Positions 1 to 8,281 of a DNA stretch of 52,973 nt are shown in pieces. Position numbers and translations under genes: made by a program. The notes under the pieces are model-generated. The model was not told the origin of the DNA, did not search any database, and saw nothing but the letters and a program-made list of their open reading frames with translations. Location of the stretch: positions 1-52,973 of the forward strand of contig JAAWDI010000007.1 in NCBI GenBank assembly GCA_022793685.1, read 5' to 3'. The DNA comes from Oscillospiraceae bacterium (GTDB lineage: Bacteria > Bacillota > Clostridia > Oscillospirales > Oscillospiraceae). How positions within the stretch are numbered: the first letter of the stretch is position 1; the number at the start of each line of letters is the position of its first letter.

Positions 1-448
1 CGTCGTACTTTTCCAGGTTGACATTGCCCACCTGGCGGGTGTCCACCAGCTTCTTTTCCGGCACGCGGGTGGTGGGCTTTTGAAGGGGCGCGCCCTGCTG
101 CGGCTTCTGGGCGGCCTGCTGCTGGGGCTTCTGCCCCTGCTGAGGCGCGGAAGAAGCGCCTGCTGCGCTCTTCTGCGGTTCCGCAGCGGCAGCCTTCGGC
201 TGCGCGGGCGCCTGCTCCGGCTTTTTGGCGTCCGCAGGCTCATGGTAAACGTCGGCGAAGATGCTTTCGATGCTCTCCACCTGATGATGCTGGGTCAGGT
301 AGTCGAAAATGACGGCCAGCTCGTTCTGCTCCAGTACCTGCATATGGTTTTTCGGGGTTGTGAAATACTTGGTCATAATGTCGGCGATGTCCTTGGAATT
401 CAGGCCGAAATCCTTGGCCACCTCATGCACACGATATTTGTTCAGCAA
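1..448 (-). CDS. infB: Translation initiation factor IF-2, N-terminal part (runs off window)
   Basis: The N-terminal IF2_N module is readable on the minus strand (NKYRVHEVAKDFGLNSKDI), followed by a long Ala/Gln/Pro/Lys-rich linker typical of the poorly conserved IF-2 N-terminus. The GTPase domain lies outside the window. No ATG fits; a TTG at 448 (LLNKYRV) is preceded by GGAGGTGG at 456-463, so I take TTG as start. IF-2 delivers fMet-tRNA to the 30S subunit and drives subunit joining. It is the last visible gene of the rimP-nusA-rnpM-ylxQ-infB operon, the usual Firmicutes order. Confidence 0.93.
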   Translation of the reverse strand, partial: MLNKYRVHEVAKDFGLNSKDIADIMTKYFTTPKNHMQVLEQNELAVIFDYLTQHHQVESIESIFADVYHEPADAKKPEQAPAQPKAAAAEPQKSAAGASSAPQQGQKPQQQAAQKPQQGAPLQKPTTRVPEKKLVDTRQVGNVNLEKYD

Positions 449-480
449 TAGAATGCCACCTCCATTTGGTGGGACCTGCG

Positions 481-521
481 CCACTCCGAAAGGACAAAAG
501 GGCTTTGCCCTTTCGGAGTGG
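481..521. promoter_or_regulatory. Intra-operon stem-loop between ylxQ and infB
   Basis: A perfect 13-bp inverted repeat (CCACTCCGAAAGG at 481-493, its complement at 509-521) with a smaller GGGC/GCCC stem inside the loop. It sits between the ylxQ stop and the infB ribosome binding site. No T-run follows on the minus strand, so it is more likely an RNA processing, stability or translational element than a terminator. Confidence 0.6.
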
Positions 522-558
522 AATAAGTCTCCGATGTTCCCTGTTCTGTGCCATGGTC

Positions 559-1041
559 TTATGTCTTTTCAGCGGGCTGATGGCCGCCGTCCTTCGGCGG
601 GGCGGCCCAGGGCTTCTTTTTGCCCTCCCGCAGGTTTTTCTCGTGTCGGCGCTTTTCAAGTTGGCGTGCGCGAACCTTGTCAGCCTTGCCGCTGAGCTGT
701 TCTGCTGCCGCGGCATACTGCTCCGGGGCCGCCGCGCTGAGCTTCTTGGCGAGGGACGCTGCAAAACCGGCGTCCATGATGGCCGCCATAGCCACGTCGC
801 CCCGGCCCAACACGTCGCCCAGCTCTGCTTTGGTGCAGGGAAGGGTCAGCCACAGCACATTTCCCGCCTCGCCAAAGTGGCGGATACGGCGAAAGGTGTT
901 GGGCGATGCGTCGGACGCCGCAATCAGCAGCTTGGCCTGCCGCGCACGGCAGGCGCTGCCTGTCGGCTCCTCGCCCACCTCCAGCTTACCGGCCTTGCGA
1001 ATCAGGCCCAGCAACCGGAGAATATCCTCATTGTGTGTCAC
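559..1041 (-). CDS. ylxQ: L7Ae/L30e-family ribosomal-type protein YlxQ
   Basis: 160 residues from a GTG at 1041. An upstream in-frame extension to 1164 is possible but would run deep into rnpM, so GTG overlapping the rnpM stop by 14 nt is preferred. The first ~100 residues have the L7Ae fold signature (LLGLIRKAGKLEVGEE, AKLLIAASDASPNT, LGDVLGRGDVAMAAI). The remaining ~55 residues are a basic, Lys/Arg/Ala-rich tail absent from short homologues such as B. subtilis YlxQ (~100 aa). Probably a kink-turn RNA-binding protein linked to translation; the partner RNA is unknown. Confidence 0.85.
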   Translation of the reverse strand: MTHNEDILRLLGLIRKAGKLEVGEEPTGSACRARQAKLLIAASDASPNTFRRIRHFGEAGNVLWLTLPCTKAELGDVLGRGDVAMAAIMDAGFAASLAKKLSAAAPEQYAAAAEQLSGKADKVRARQLEKRRHEKNLREGKKKPWAAPPKDGGHQPAEKT

Positions 1042-1303
1042 AGCCCGCCTCCATTTCCTGCGCAAGCGCACCGTAAACGTCGGGGGGCAGAGCAGCGCCG
1101 AAGGCCCGTTCCAGCGCCCTGGCTTTTTTGGCCTTGGTAAGACAGCCATCGTTGGGACACACATAAGCGCCCCGCCCTGGTTTTTTGCCCTTGAAGTCCA
1201 GCGATACCTCCCCTTCGGGGGAGCGTACCACCCGAATCAGCTCTTTCTTCGGCTTCATTTCCCGGCAGCCTACGCATTGGCGCAGGGGTATTTTTTTCGG
1301 CAT
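1028..1303 (-). CDS. rnpM: RNase P modulator RnpM (YlxR, DUF448)
   Basis: 91 residues with the family signature: N-terminal RQCVGCREMKPKKELIRVVR, a central GRGAYVCPNDGCL and a basic C-terminal helix. YlxR homologues bind RNA, and in B. subtilis the protein was shown to associate with and modulate RNase P, hence the newer name. It lies between nusA (30 nt gap) and ylxQ (overlapping), so it is co-translated within the nusA operon. Confidence 0.9.
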   Translation of the reverse strand: MPKKIPLRQCVGCREMKPKKELIRVVRSPEGEVSLDFKGKKPGRGAYVCPNDGCLTKAKKARALERAFGAALPPDVYGALAQEMEAGCDTQ

Positions 1304-1333
1304 GGTGGTTCCCCCTTTCAGACGGGTTGTGGA

Positions 1334-2497
1334 TTAAGCGTCCGCTTCGTCTCCGGCAATCAGGTCGATTTCGTCTTCCATTTCACCCAGCGGGTCGCCG
1401 TCAGGCGCGGACTCTGGCTTAATGTCGATTTTATAACCGGTCAGTTTGGCGGCCAAACGGGCATTTTTGCCTTCCTTGCCGATGGCAAGAGAGAGCTGGT
1501 CGTCCGGCACAATGGCACGGCAGGCGTTACTGCCGTCGTCGGCGGTGTCCACCCGGATAACGTCAGCGGGAGCCAAGGCGGCGGCCACATACTGGGCAGG
1601 GTCGTCGGAATATTTGATGATGTCCACCTTTTCGCCCTTCAGCTCTTCCACAATATTGTTCACCCGCTGACCCCGCTGACCGACGCAGGCACCGATGGCG
1701 TCCACATTTTCGTCGGCAGACCAGACGGCAATCTTGGTGCGGCTGCCTGCCTCGCGGGCGATGGACTTGACCTCTACGGTGCCGTCATAGATTTCAGGCA
1801 CTTCAAGCTCGAACAGGCGCTTGACAAGCCCCGGATGGGTGCGGGAGATGAGCACCTGCGCGCCGCGGGTGGAGCGGCGGACCTCCACTACATAGACCTT
1901 GATGCGGTCGCCCTCGCGGTAGACCTCGCCGGGCACCTGTTCGCTGGCGCTGAGGAACGCGCTGGTGGTCTCGCCGCCGCTGCCGAGGCGCAGAATGACG
2001 CTGCCGTTGCGGGGGTCGACTCGTGTGACCACGCCGGTGAGAATTTCGTGCTCCTTTGAGGTAAATTCGTCGTAAATCATGCCCTGTTCCGCCTCACGGA
2101 TGCCCTGAATGATGACCTGGCGGGCGGTCTGGGCGGCGATGCGGCCAAAATTTTTCGGCTTTATCTCCATGCGGATAACGTCGCCCAGTTGGGCGTGGGG
2201 CAGGGAGAGACGGGCTTCGTCCAGAGAAAGCTCGGTGGAGGGGTTATCCACCGTCTCCACCACGTCCTTCTTGATATACATGTGAAGCTCGCCGGTCTCC
2301 TCGTTGCCCTCAATGGACAGGTTGTCGCCCAGTCCCTCGTGGTCTCGGCGGTAGGCGGTGATGAGAGCCTGGGTGATTTTTTCCAGCATATAGCCCTTCT
2401 GGATGCCCTTTTCCTGCTCAATCTGCGCGATGGCGGCGAAAAACTCCTTGCCGTCGCTCTCGTTGCTGTTTGCTGCTTTCTTTGTGTTTCTTGCCAC
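1334..2497 (-). CDS. nusA: Transcription termination/antitermination factor NusA
   Basis: 387 residues, typical length for a Firmicutes NusA lacking the Enterobacterial AR repeats. Order: N-terminal RNAP-binding domain (EFFAAIAQIEQEKGIQK), S1 domain (GVVTRVDPRNGSVILRLG), KH1 (RTHPGLVKRLFELEVPEI, IGACVGQRGQRVNNIVEEL) and KH2 (DQLSLAIGKEGKNARLAAKL), with a short acidic tail. It binds RNA polymerase and nascent RNA to control pausing and termination. The ATG at 2497 has GGAGGGAAATAACG just upstream. Second gene of the operon, 44 nt after rimP. Confidence 0.97.
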   Translation of the reverse strand: MARNTKKAANSNESDGKEFFAAIAQIEQEKGIQKGYMLEKITQALITAYRRDHEGLGDNLSIEGNEETGELHMYIKKDVVETVDNPSTELSLDEARLSLPHAQLGDVIRMEIKPKNFGRIAAQTARQVIIQGIREAEQGMIYDEFTSKEHEILTGVVTRVDPRNGSVILRLGSGGETTSAFLSASEQVPGEVYREGDRIKVYVVEVRRSTRGAQVLISRTHPGLVKRLFELEVPEIYDGTVEVKSIAREAGSRTKIAVWSADENVDAIGACVGQRGQRVNNIVEELKGEKVDIIKYSDDPAQYVAAALAPADVIRVDTADDGSNACRAIVPDDQLSLAIGKEGKNARLAAKLTGYKIDIKPESAPDGDPLGEMEDEIDLIAGDEADA

Positions 2498-2541
2498 GTT
2501 ATTTCCCTCCTGGCGTCCGGAGAACGCCCTGTTGTCTTTTA

Positions 2542-2997
2542 TCAGATGGTTACATGGAGGCGCACCTGCGCCACGTCCTTTTTTTCAAGCGTGAGGCTTT
2601 CGCCGCCCACGGCCAGGGTAACGTCGCCGTTTTCATAACCGGCGAGCACCCCTATCAATTCTTTTTTACCTGCCATGGCGCGGTAGAGCTTTACGTCAAC
2701 TTCGCTGCCCAGAAAGGCGGAAAAGTGTTCCGGCTTTTTGAGTGCACGGTCCGCCCCGGCGGAGGATACCTCAAAGGTGTAACTGCCCTCGATGGGGTCG
2801 GCCTCGTCCAGCTTGTCGCTGACCACGCGGGAGATGGCTTCGCAATCGTTGATGGAAACGCCGCCCTCCTTGTCGATGTAGAGGCGAAGATACCAGGAAC
2901 CGGCCTCTTTGACATATTCCACGTCCCAGAGGGTGCAGCCGTGAGCCTCCACCTCCGGACGGGCCAGCGCCTGCGTGATTTCCGTCACTTTAGACAT
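2542..2997 (-). CDS. rimP: Ribosome maturation factor RimP
   Basis: 151 residues from ATG 2997 (MSKVTEITQ), preceded by GGAAGGGGG. An in-frame ATG at 3066 gives 23 extra residues without family similarity and lies in the mRNA leader. Family signatures: GCTLWDVEYVKEAGSWYLRLYIDKEGGVSINDC (split by eye into its two conserved blocks), the VSSAGADR motif and a C-terminal SH3-like domain. RimP assists 30S maturation. First gene of the nusA-infB operon, as usual. Confidence 0.94.
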   Translation of the reverse strand: MSKVTEITQALARPEVEAHGCTLWDVEYVKEAGSWYLRLYIDKEGGVSINDCEAISRVVSDKLDEADPIEGSYTFEVSSAGADRALKKPEHFSAFLGSEVDVKLYRAMAGKKELIGVLAGYENGDVTLAVGGESLTLEKKDVAQVRLHVTI

Positions 2998-3094
2998 GAC
3001 CGTCCCCCTTCCAAAAAATTCCTTGGTCGATTTTTTCAATAAGAAAGAGCGGAGGAAATCCCCCACTCCGTCAACTTACCATTCTTACACTGGA

Positions 3095-3123
3095 ATTATA
3101 GCACAGCTTTTCACGCAATGCAA
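3095..3123 (-). promoter_or_regulatory. Sigma-A promoter of the rimP-nusA-infB operon
   Basis: On the minus strand TTGCAT (3123-3118) and TATAAT (3100-3095) are separated by 17 nt, near consensus. It reads into rimP with a leader of roughly 90 nt that contains a CGGAG/CTCCG hairpin near 3050-3072. Confidence 0.8.
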
Positions 3124-3216
3124 GTGTTTTCAAAGATTTCCCACCTTAAAAAGCGGGGTGTCAGCGACGGGCGGGAAGGAATAGGATGACGCAGACGGGA
3201 AAAAGGAGGGAAGAGG

Positions 3217-3546
3217 ATGCAAAGAGAGGGACGGAACTGCCGCCGCGGCTGCTGCAATGCGGAGGCGCTTCTGGAAAGCGGCTGCGGCTGTGGCTGCAGA
3301 GAGAGCTTGGAAGAAGATATGCCTATGTGCCGTCATACAAACCCTATCTTTACCTGCGGGGATTGTTGTGATTGTGGCTGCAGTTGTGACTGCGGCTGTG
3401 GGGACAGTGAAGGGCTGGCGGCCATCTGTGCGGCGCTTCAGGAGCAGAACAGACTGCTTTCTGAGCTGGTATGCGGTATCACCGGACTGACCGGCGTGGC
3501 GCTTCACTGCTGCCGTGATTTGCAGAACGAAAACGACCGCCGCTGA
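3217..3546 (+). CDS. Cysteine-rich small protein, function unknown
   Basis: 109 residues with 19 cysteines, concentrated in three runs (CRRGCC, CGCGCR, CGDCCDCGCSCDCGCG), then a helix-like stretch (AICAALQEQNRLLSELV) and a final CC. ATG 3217 has an AGGAGG-type site. No signal peptide is visible. The pattern suggests metal binding or a cross-linked structural protein; a spore-coat role would suit a spore former but is only a guess. It stands alone, divergent from rimP and convergent with the CDF transporter, with a strong terminator just after the stop. Confidence 0.6.
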   Translation: MQREGRNCRRGCCNAEALLESGCGCGCRESLEEDMPMCRHTNPIFTCGDCCDCGCSCDCGCGDSEGLAAICAALQEQNRLLSELVCGITGLTGVALHCCRDLQNENDRR

Positions 3547-3571
3547 CAACAAGGTTTCGGTACAGCAAAGG

Positions 3572-3601
3572 AAAGAGGGACGCCGTACGGCGTCCCTCTT
3601 T
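3572..3601. terminator. Bidirectional intrinsic terminator
   Basis: Perfect 13-bp stem (AAAGAGGGACGCC and complement) around GTAC, with A-run before and T-run after. It serves the cysteine-rich gene on + and the CDF gene on -. Confidence 0.9.
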
Positions 3602-3607
3602 TGGCGT

Positions 3608-4792
3608 TTACCTGTCGTGGGGGAGGGGAGCGAAGCTCTCGTCCAGCGTGATGACGCAAAAATAGTCAGGGTAGCGCTCCGTCACCAGCTTACTGACCGC
3701 GGCTTTCAGCGCGCCGTCCTGCAGCGGGCAGCCGGATGGCACCACGCAGTCAAAAATGACGTTGGTGTGGGTGGGGCCGGGGACAATGCGCAGGTCATGG
3801 ATGGTCAAATCGGGATGAAGGGTGCGAACGGCCTCCGCAAGCCATGCGCGCAAATCGCTGGTGGCGCCGTCGGCCGTGACGATGGGGTCGAAGTGAATAA
3901 TCAGATGAAGGCCGGACTCGGTGAGGAAAGCCCGTTCAATATTGTCAATTACGTCATGGCTTTCCAGCACGTTTTCCTCTGCTGCCATTTCCACATGAAC
4001 GCTGGCGAACTGCCGGCCGGGGCCGTAATCGTGAATCATCAGGTCATGGGTGCCAAGCACGCCGGGATAGCTCAGAATTTTACGCTGGATGTCCTGCACC
4101 AGCGCAGGGTCTGGGGCCTTGCCCAGTAAGGGGTCTAACGTGTCCTTGATGAGGCCGAAGCCGCTGTACAGGATGAACAGAGCCACCGCGATGCCAATCC
4201 AGCCGTCCAGCTCCACCGCGGCAAAATGGGAGATAAGGGCGGCGGCCAACACCGCCAGCGTGCTGATAACGTCGTTCCGGCTGTCGGCGGCGGTGGCAAT
4301 GAGGGTTTTGGAGGAGATGGCCTTGCCCATGGCGCGGTTGAACAGCATCATCCACAGCTTAACCGCCACAGAGCAGAGCAGTACCGCCACGGTAAGCCAG
4401 CTGAACTCCACGGCTGACGGGTGCATGGCCCGCTGTATGCTGGAGCGGAGCAGCTCCAAGCCGATGATAAGGATGAGCAAAGAGACGGAAAGGCCGGAGA
4501 GGTATTCATACCGCCCGTGGCCGTAGGGGTGTTCCGCATCGGCGGGGCGGCTGGCCAGCTTAAAGCCCAGAAGGCTGATGACGCTGGACGATGCATCTGA
4601 CAGGTTGTTGACCGCGTCCGCCGTAATCGACACCGAGCCGGACAGCAGCCCGACGGTCAGCTTGCCGAAAAACAGCAGGACGTTGCAGGCCATTCCGATA
4701 AAGCTGCTGGCCTTGCCGCAGGCAGTGCGCAGTTGGGGGTCGGAGGTGGCGCTCTGGCCGTACAGCAGTTTGCGAACGAGCCACTTTGTCAT
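3608..4792 (-). CDS. Cation diffusion facilitator (CDF) metal transporter with two C-terminal cytoplasmic domains
   Basis: 394 residues. Six predicted membrane spans in the first ~215 residues include the metal-site motifs ITADAVNNLSDA (TM2) and ATAADSRNDVISTL (TM5), and EHPYGHGRYEYL between TM2 and TM3. These proteins exchange divalent metal (Zn, Fe, Mn, Cd) for protons. Most CDFs are ~300 residues. Here a normal dimerisation domain (~230-305) is followed by a second similar ferredoxin-like stretch (~315-390: WLAEAVRTLHPDLTIHDLRI...VITLDESF), so the tail looks duplicated. Metal cannot be assigned. Single gene, divergent from degV. Confidence 0.9.
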   Translation of the reverse strand: MTKWLVRKLLYGQSATSDPQLRTACGKASSFIGMACNVLLFFGKLTVGLLSGSVSITADAVNNLSDASSSVISLLGFKLASRPADAEHPYGHGRYEYLSGLSVSLLILIIGLELLRSSIQRAMHPSAVEFSWLTVAVLLCSVAVKLWMMLFNRAMGKAISSKTLIATAADSRNDVISTLAVLAAALISHFAAVELDGWIGIAVALFILYSGFGLIKDTLDPLLGKAPDPALVQDIQRKILSYPGVLGTHDLMIHDYGPGRQFASVHVEMAAEENVLESHDVIDNIERAFLTESGLHLIIHFDPIVTADGATSDLRAWLAEAVRTLHPDLTIHDLRIVPGPTHTNVIFDCVVPSGCPLQDGALKAAVSKLVTERYPDYFCVITLDESFAPLPHDR

Positions 4793-4818
4793 GCCGGTCT
4801 GCTCCTTTCGCTTTTTGA

Positions 4819-4848
4819 TTGACAGGGTATTGCAGGGTGGGATATAAT
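4819..4848 (+). promoter_or_regulatory. Sigma-A promoter for degV
   Basis: TTGACA at 4819-4824 and TATAAT at 4843-4848, 18 nt apart, followed by an ~90-nt leader to the degV ribosome binding site (AGAGGGGG at 4921-4928). Confidence 0.7.
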
Positions 4849-4938
4849 AATAAGACTATAAAGGGTCATATGGAAAGACATTGACATTTATTATATCGGT
4901 GCAAAAAAAGCCTGTCAAGAAGAGGGGGTGTGCGGCTC

Positions 4939-5799
4939 TTGAACCAGCAGAAAATTGCGATTTTGGCCGACTCGTGCGCGGACATTTCACCAGAGGTGCT
5001 TGCCGGGCGCAAGGAGGTTTTTGTGGTGCCGCTGAAAATCCTCTGTAAGGACGGGGAATTTTACGATGGCGTAGATATTTTCGCCCCAGACGTCTATGCC
5101 CGTCAGGCCAAGGGCGAGCTGCCCCGCACCTCTCTGCCGGACGGCGCCACAATGGAACGGACGCTGGACGAAATTGCCGCCCAAGGGTACGAAAAGGTGA
5201 TTGCGCTGATGCTCTCCGGCGGCCTTTCGGGAACGTATAATATGATGCGCATTTACGGAGAAGAACGCAAGGACCTGGATGTGCGGGTATATGATACACG
5301 AAACGGCAGTCTGGGCATCGGCATCATGGTTTATCAGCTTTTGTTGGATATGGACGCAGGCCTTGGCTGGGAGGAGCTGTTAAAGCGTGCGGAGCATTAT
5401 ATTGGCAACACCTTCCCATTCTTTTCGGTGGATACGCTGGAATTTCTGCAAAAGGGCGGCCGTATCGGTCGGGTGACCGCCTTGGCGGGCACAATGCTTC
5501 AAATCAAGCCCATTATTATTTTTGACCATGACGGCCAGTTGAAGAGTACGGCTAAGGTGCGGGGGCGGCGGCAGCTTATTGACCGGTTTGTGGAGTTGGT
5601 GAAGCAAAAAGTGGGCAGCCATGCCAGGTACAACATCGCGGTGGCCCATGGCGGGGCTTTTGAGGCAATGCAGGAGCTGGGCGAAAAGCTGAAGCAGGCG
5701 TTGCCAAACTACATTCATTATTGGGAGGGGGAGCTGGACGCAACTCTCAGCACCTACATCGGTTCCGGTGTTCTGGGTGCAGGCGTGCAGCTCCTTTAA
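4939..5799 (+). CDS. DegV family (fatty-acid binding) protein
   Basis: 286 residues from TTG 4939, which has AGAGGGGG ten bases upstream; a GTG at 4930 (three residues longer) is almost on top of that site and less likely. Family signatures: IAILADSCADIS at the N-terminus, PRTSLPDGATM, LMLSGGLSGTYNM, and FSVDTLEFLQKGGRIG. DegV/FakB proteins bind a fatty acid; FakB types present it to the kinase FakA for phosphorylation. No fakA is nearby, so the partner is not known. It reads straight into the DUF4180 gene (12 nt gap). Confidence 0.9.
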   Translation: MNQQKIAILADSCADISPEVLAGRKEVFVVPLKILCKDGEFYDGVDIFAPDVYARQAKGELPRTSLPDGATMERTLDEIAAQGYEKVIALMLSGGLSGTYNMMRIYGEERKDLDVRVYDTRNGSLGIGIMVYQLLLDMDAGLGWEELLKRAEHYIGNTFPFFSVDTLEFLQKGGRIGRVTALAGTMLQIKPIIIFDHDGQLKSTAKVRGRRQLIDRFVELVKQKVGSHARYNIAVAHGGAFEAMQELGEKLKQALPNYIHYWEGELDATLSTYIGSGVLGAGVQLL

Positions 5800-5811
5800 G
5801 CAGGAGACAGG

Positions 5812-6150
5812 ATGCAAATCAGAGCAGTTGAGAAGAATCAGAAAATATGCGCTGTTGTCAGTGGAAAGGGAAAGGCCATCAAGGGAGTAGGCTCTGCGCT
5901 GGATGTTTTGATGAGCGCAAAGTATGAGGCGAAAACGGAAAACGTTGTTATCGGCAAGCGTTTGGTGGCGGATGGCTTTTTTAGCTTAGCACGGGCTTTT
6001 CCGGAGAAATTTTGCAGGAATACATCAATTATGACGACTATTCCAAATTATACAAGCAAGCCCTTGAAGGATTTCATTTATGAGAGCAACAAGGGCAAAA
6101 ACGTATTTTTTACCTCCACGGAAGAAGCGATTGATATACTGACACGGTAG
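5812..6150 (+). CDS. DUF4180 protein with two compensating frameshifts (possibly non-functional)
   Basis: 112 residues. The N-terminal part and the C-terminal YTSKPLKDFIYESNKG with EEAIDIL match DUF4180, a small family of unknown function. Residues ~60-79 (nt ~5989-6049) do not. Reading that stretch in the next frame gives STGFSGEILQEYINY then DYSK, which is the family sequence. A -1 event near 5988 and a +1 event near 6047 thus scramble the core, and about eight family residues also seem missing. The reading frame stays open, so it may still be translated. Ribosome site GGAGACAGG. Confidence 0.75.
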   Translation: MQIRAVEKNQKICAVVSGKGKAIKGVGSALDVLMSAKYEAKTENVVIGKRLVADGFFSLARAFPEKFCRNTSIMTTIPNYTSKPLKDFIYESNKGKNVFFTSTEEAIDILTR

Positions 6151-6162
6151 CGTGACTGCGGT

Positions 6163-6212
6163 AAAACAAGCGTCCGCTGGGAAGATACTTCCCAGCGGAC
6201 GCTTGTTTTTTT
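6163..6212. terminator. Bidirectional intrinsic terminator
   Basis: 19-bp perfect stem (ACAAGCGTCCGCTGGGAAG and complement) around ATA with T7 on the + side and a shorter T-run on the minus side. Ends the degV unit and the two-component operon. Confidence 0.9.
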
Positions 6213-6255
6213 CTTTTTATGGAGGCGTGAACCGGACGTTTCTGATTCACTGCGC

Positions 6256-8271
6256 TCAAAGCACCGCGTCCCGCGAAAGGGCGGCTGCGCGGGGAAGAGC
6301 CACCTCCGCTTTGAACAGGTCGCCGTCCACGGTGAGGGAGAAGGAGCCGCCCTGCAATTCCGTCAGGCTTTGCGCGATGGAGAGGCCCAGGCCGCTCCCC
6401 TCAGTGGAGCGGGAAGCGTCGCCGCGGACAAACCGCTCCAAAAGCTGCGCCGCGGGAACGTTCAACGGTTCTCTGGACACGTTTTTCATCGTGACCACAG
6501 CCCGCTCTCCCCGCGCTTCTGCGTCCAGATAAATACGGGTGCCCGGCATGGCGTATTTGCAGCAGTTGGACAGCAGATTGTCCAGAATACGCCACAGGTG
6601 CCGCCCGTCTGCCCAGACGTACAGATCTTCTTCCGGGAGATTCAGGACGATGGAGAGGTCTGTTTTTGCAAGGCGTTCACTATATTCGGCGGTGGCCTGG
6701 CTGATAAGCTGGCTCAACCCCAGCCGCTCTCGGTTTACGGTCAGCGTGCCGGTGGACGCCTTGGAGGCCTCCACCAAATCCTCTGTCAGTTTTTTAAGCC
6801 GTTGGCTTTTGCGGTCCAGCACCTCGATATACTCTTTCGCTTTTTCGTCCTGAATATCCTCTTTTTTCAGCAGGTCCACATAGTTGATGATGGAGGTGAG
6901 GGGGGTTTTCAGGTCATGGGATACGTTGGTGATAAGTTCCGCTTTGAACCGTTCGGACTGCATTCGCTCGTCCACCGCCTTGCTGATGGCGGTGTTCAGG
7001 TCGTTCAGCGCTTCAGCGTGGGCCTTCAGGTCGGGATACATCTTGGTGGTGTCGATTTTCGCGTCAGGGTCGCCGCCCACAATGAGGGCCGCACCGCTGC
7101 GGATATGCTTCCACTGGGCAACCCAGCGGCAGCACGCGCCGAATGCAAGGCCGTTGAACAGCACCAGAAGCAGCAGGTAAAATCCAGAACTGAAAGAGCG
7201 GTAAAGCCCCAAGGAAAGGAAGGCGTTGACAACCAAAAAGCCGAGGAAGAGCAGCGCGAAGCGCCATGCCAGCGGCAGGGTGCGGGCGGTTTCGCGGAAC
7301 TTCCGTCCAATCAGGGCGCATACGCGCCAGATGATGGTGTTGCGGAAAATGGTGCGGCTTTTGATACGGGTGGCGGTGGAGAGCACCGCGGCAAGGAATA
7401 GACCTATCAGCACCACACCCGCGCAAATGACGACGCTCCAGCCCAACTCGCTCCATTCGAGGAGGTAATCAAGCGACCCAAAGGAGCCGAGCAAGGCGGT
7501 GGCGCCGAACAGGAGCCAGAACATGATGAACAGGTAGAGGTCGTATGGTATCTTATCCTGCCATGTGAGGTGGATACCCTCCAACCCCGCCTTGTACCCC
7601 ACGAGACAGCACAGAAAGACAATCAAAGCGAGGAACACCACTGCACCCACCAGTGTGAGCCATAAAAACAGCGGGTCGCCCACCTCATAGCTCTGATACT
7701 CCGCAAGGAAAATATCATCATAAACCAGCGGAACAAGGGTGGTGCAGGACACAAGCACATCGGGCGGCAGCGGAGTGCCGTCGGGCAAAGCAGGGGCAAG
7801 CATCACTTCTGTGGTGATTGAGGAGGTGCCCTCCTCGTCGTAATAGCTGATGTTGGGAGAGGCATAGAGGCTGTAATTGGTAAAGAGGGTGGCGCCGGTG
7901 GAATCCATGTCTTCAAGAAGCAGCCCGCCGGTGTTGTCCAGCAGAAGTAGTCCGGTCTGGCTGTCCTGCACGGTAAAGCGGAAATTTGTGGCCTCCGCCT
8001 TCAGAGACTCCTCCATGCTTTCGATTTGCTTGCGCTGCATATAGTTATAGTTCCCTGTGTCCCCAGACATTAGGTCGAGGTAGTTTAGCAGGTCGCCGCG
8101 GCAGCTGTATAGGCTTTGGTAATAGACGCTGCTGTCAAAATAGCCGCGGCCAAACAGGCTATCCCAGTGCTGAAGGATATAGAACCCCCCAAGCAGGGTG
8201 GCGGCGCCCACTGCGATGCAGAGGACGACAGAGAGCACCTTCACGCTCAGATTTTCCCGCAGCTTCTTCAT
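6256..8271 (-). CDS. Membrane sensor histidine kinase
   Basis: 671 residues. TM1 (~11-33) is followed by an extracytoplasmic segment to ~205, then about six further hydrophobic spans (~205-395), an unusually rich membrane part. The kinase core is intact: H-box ELITNVSHDLKTPLTS, N-box RILDNLLSNCCKYA, G-box GSGLGLSIAQSL. It should autophosphorylate the H-box histidine and pass phosphate to the regulator encoded 10 nt upstream. The ligand is unknown; the bundle of membrane helices resembles large Clostridia VanS/YclK-like kinases. Second gene of a two-gene operon. Confidence 0.93.
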   Translation of the reverse strand: MKKLRENLSVKVLSVVLCIAVGAATLLGGFYILQHWDSLFGRGYFDSSVYYQSLYSCRGDLLNYLDLMSGDTGNYNYMQRKQIESMEESLKAEATNFRFTVQDSQTGLLLLDNTGGLLLEDMDSTGATLFTNYSLYASPNISYYDEEGTSSITTEVMLAPALPDGTPLPPDVLVSCTTLVPLVYDDIFLAEYQSYEVGDPLFLWLTLVGAVVFLALIVFLCCLVGYKAGLEGIHLTWQDKIPYDLYLFIMFWLLFGATALLGSFGSLDYLLEWSELGWSVVICAGVVLIGLFLAAVLSTATRIKSRTIFRNTIIWRVCALIGRKFRETARTLPLAWRFALLFLGFLVVNAFLSLGLYRSFSSGFYLLLLVLFNGLAFGACCRWVAQWKHIRSGAALIVGGDPDAKIDTTKMYPDLKAHAEALNDLNTAISKAVDERMQSERFKAELITNVSHDLKTPLTSIINYVDLLKKEDIQDEKAKEYIEVLDRKSQRLKKLTEDLVEASKASTGTLTVNRERLGLSQLISQATAEYSERLAKTDLSIVLNLPEEDLYVWADGRHLWRILDNLLSNCCKYAMPGTRIYLDAEARGERAVVTMKNVSREPLNVPAAQLLERFVRGDASRSTEGSGLGLSIAQSLTELQGGSFSLTVDGDLFKAEVALPRAAALSRDAVL

Positions 8272-8281
8272 AAAAAATCGT

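Noticed and set aside
620-2059. 479-codon open frame antisense to ylxQ, rnpM and nusA
   Set aside because: The minus-strand genes are unmistakable; no ribosome site or family features on +.
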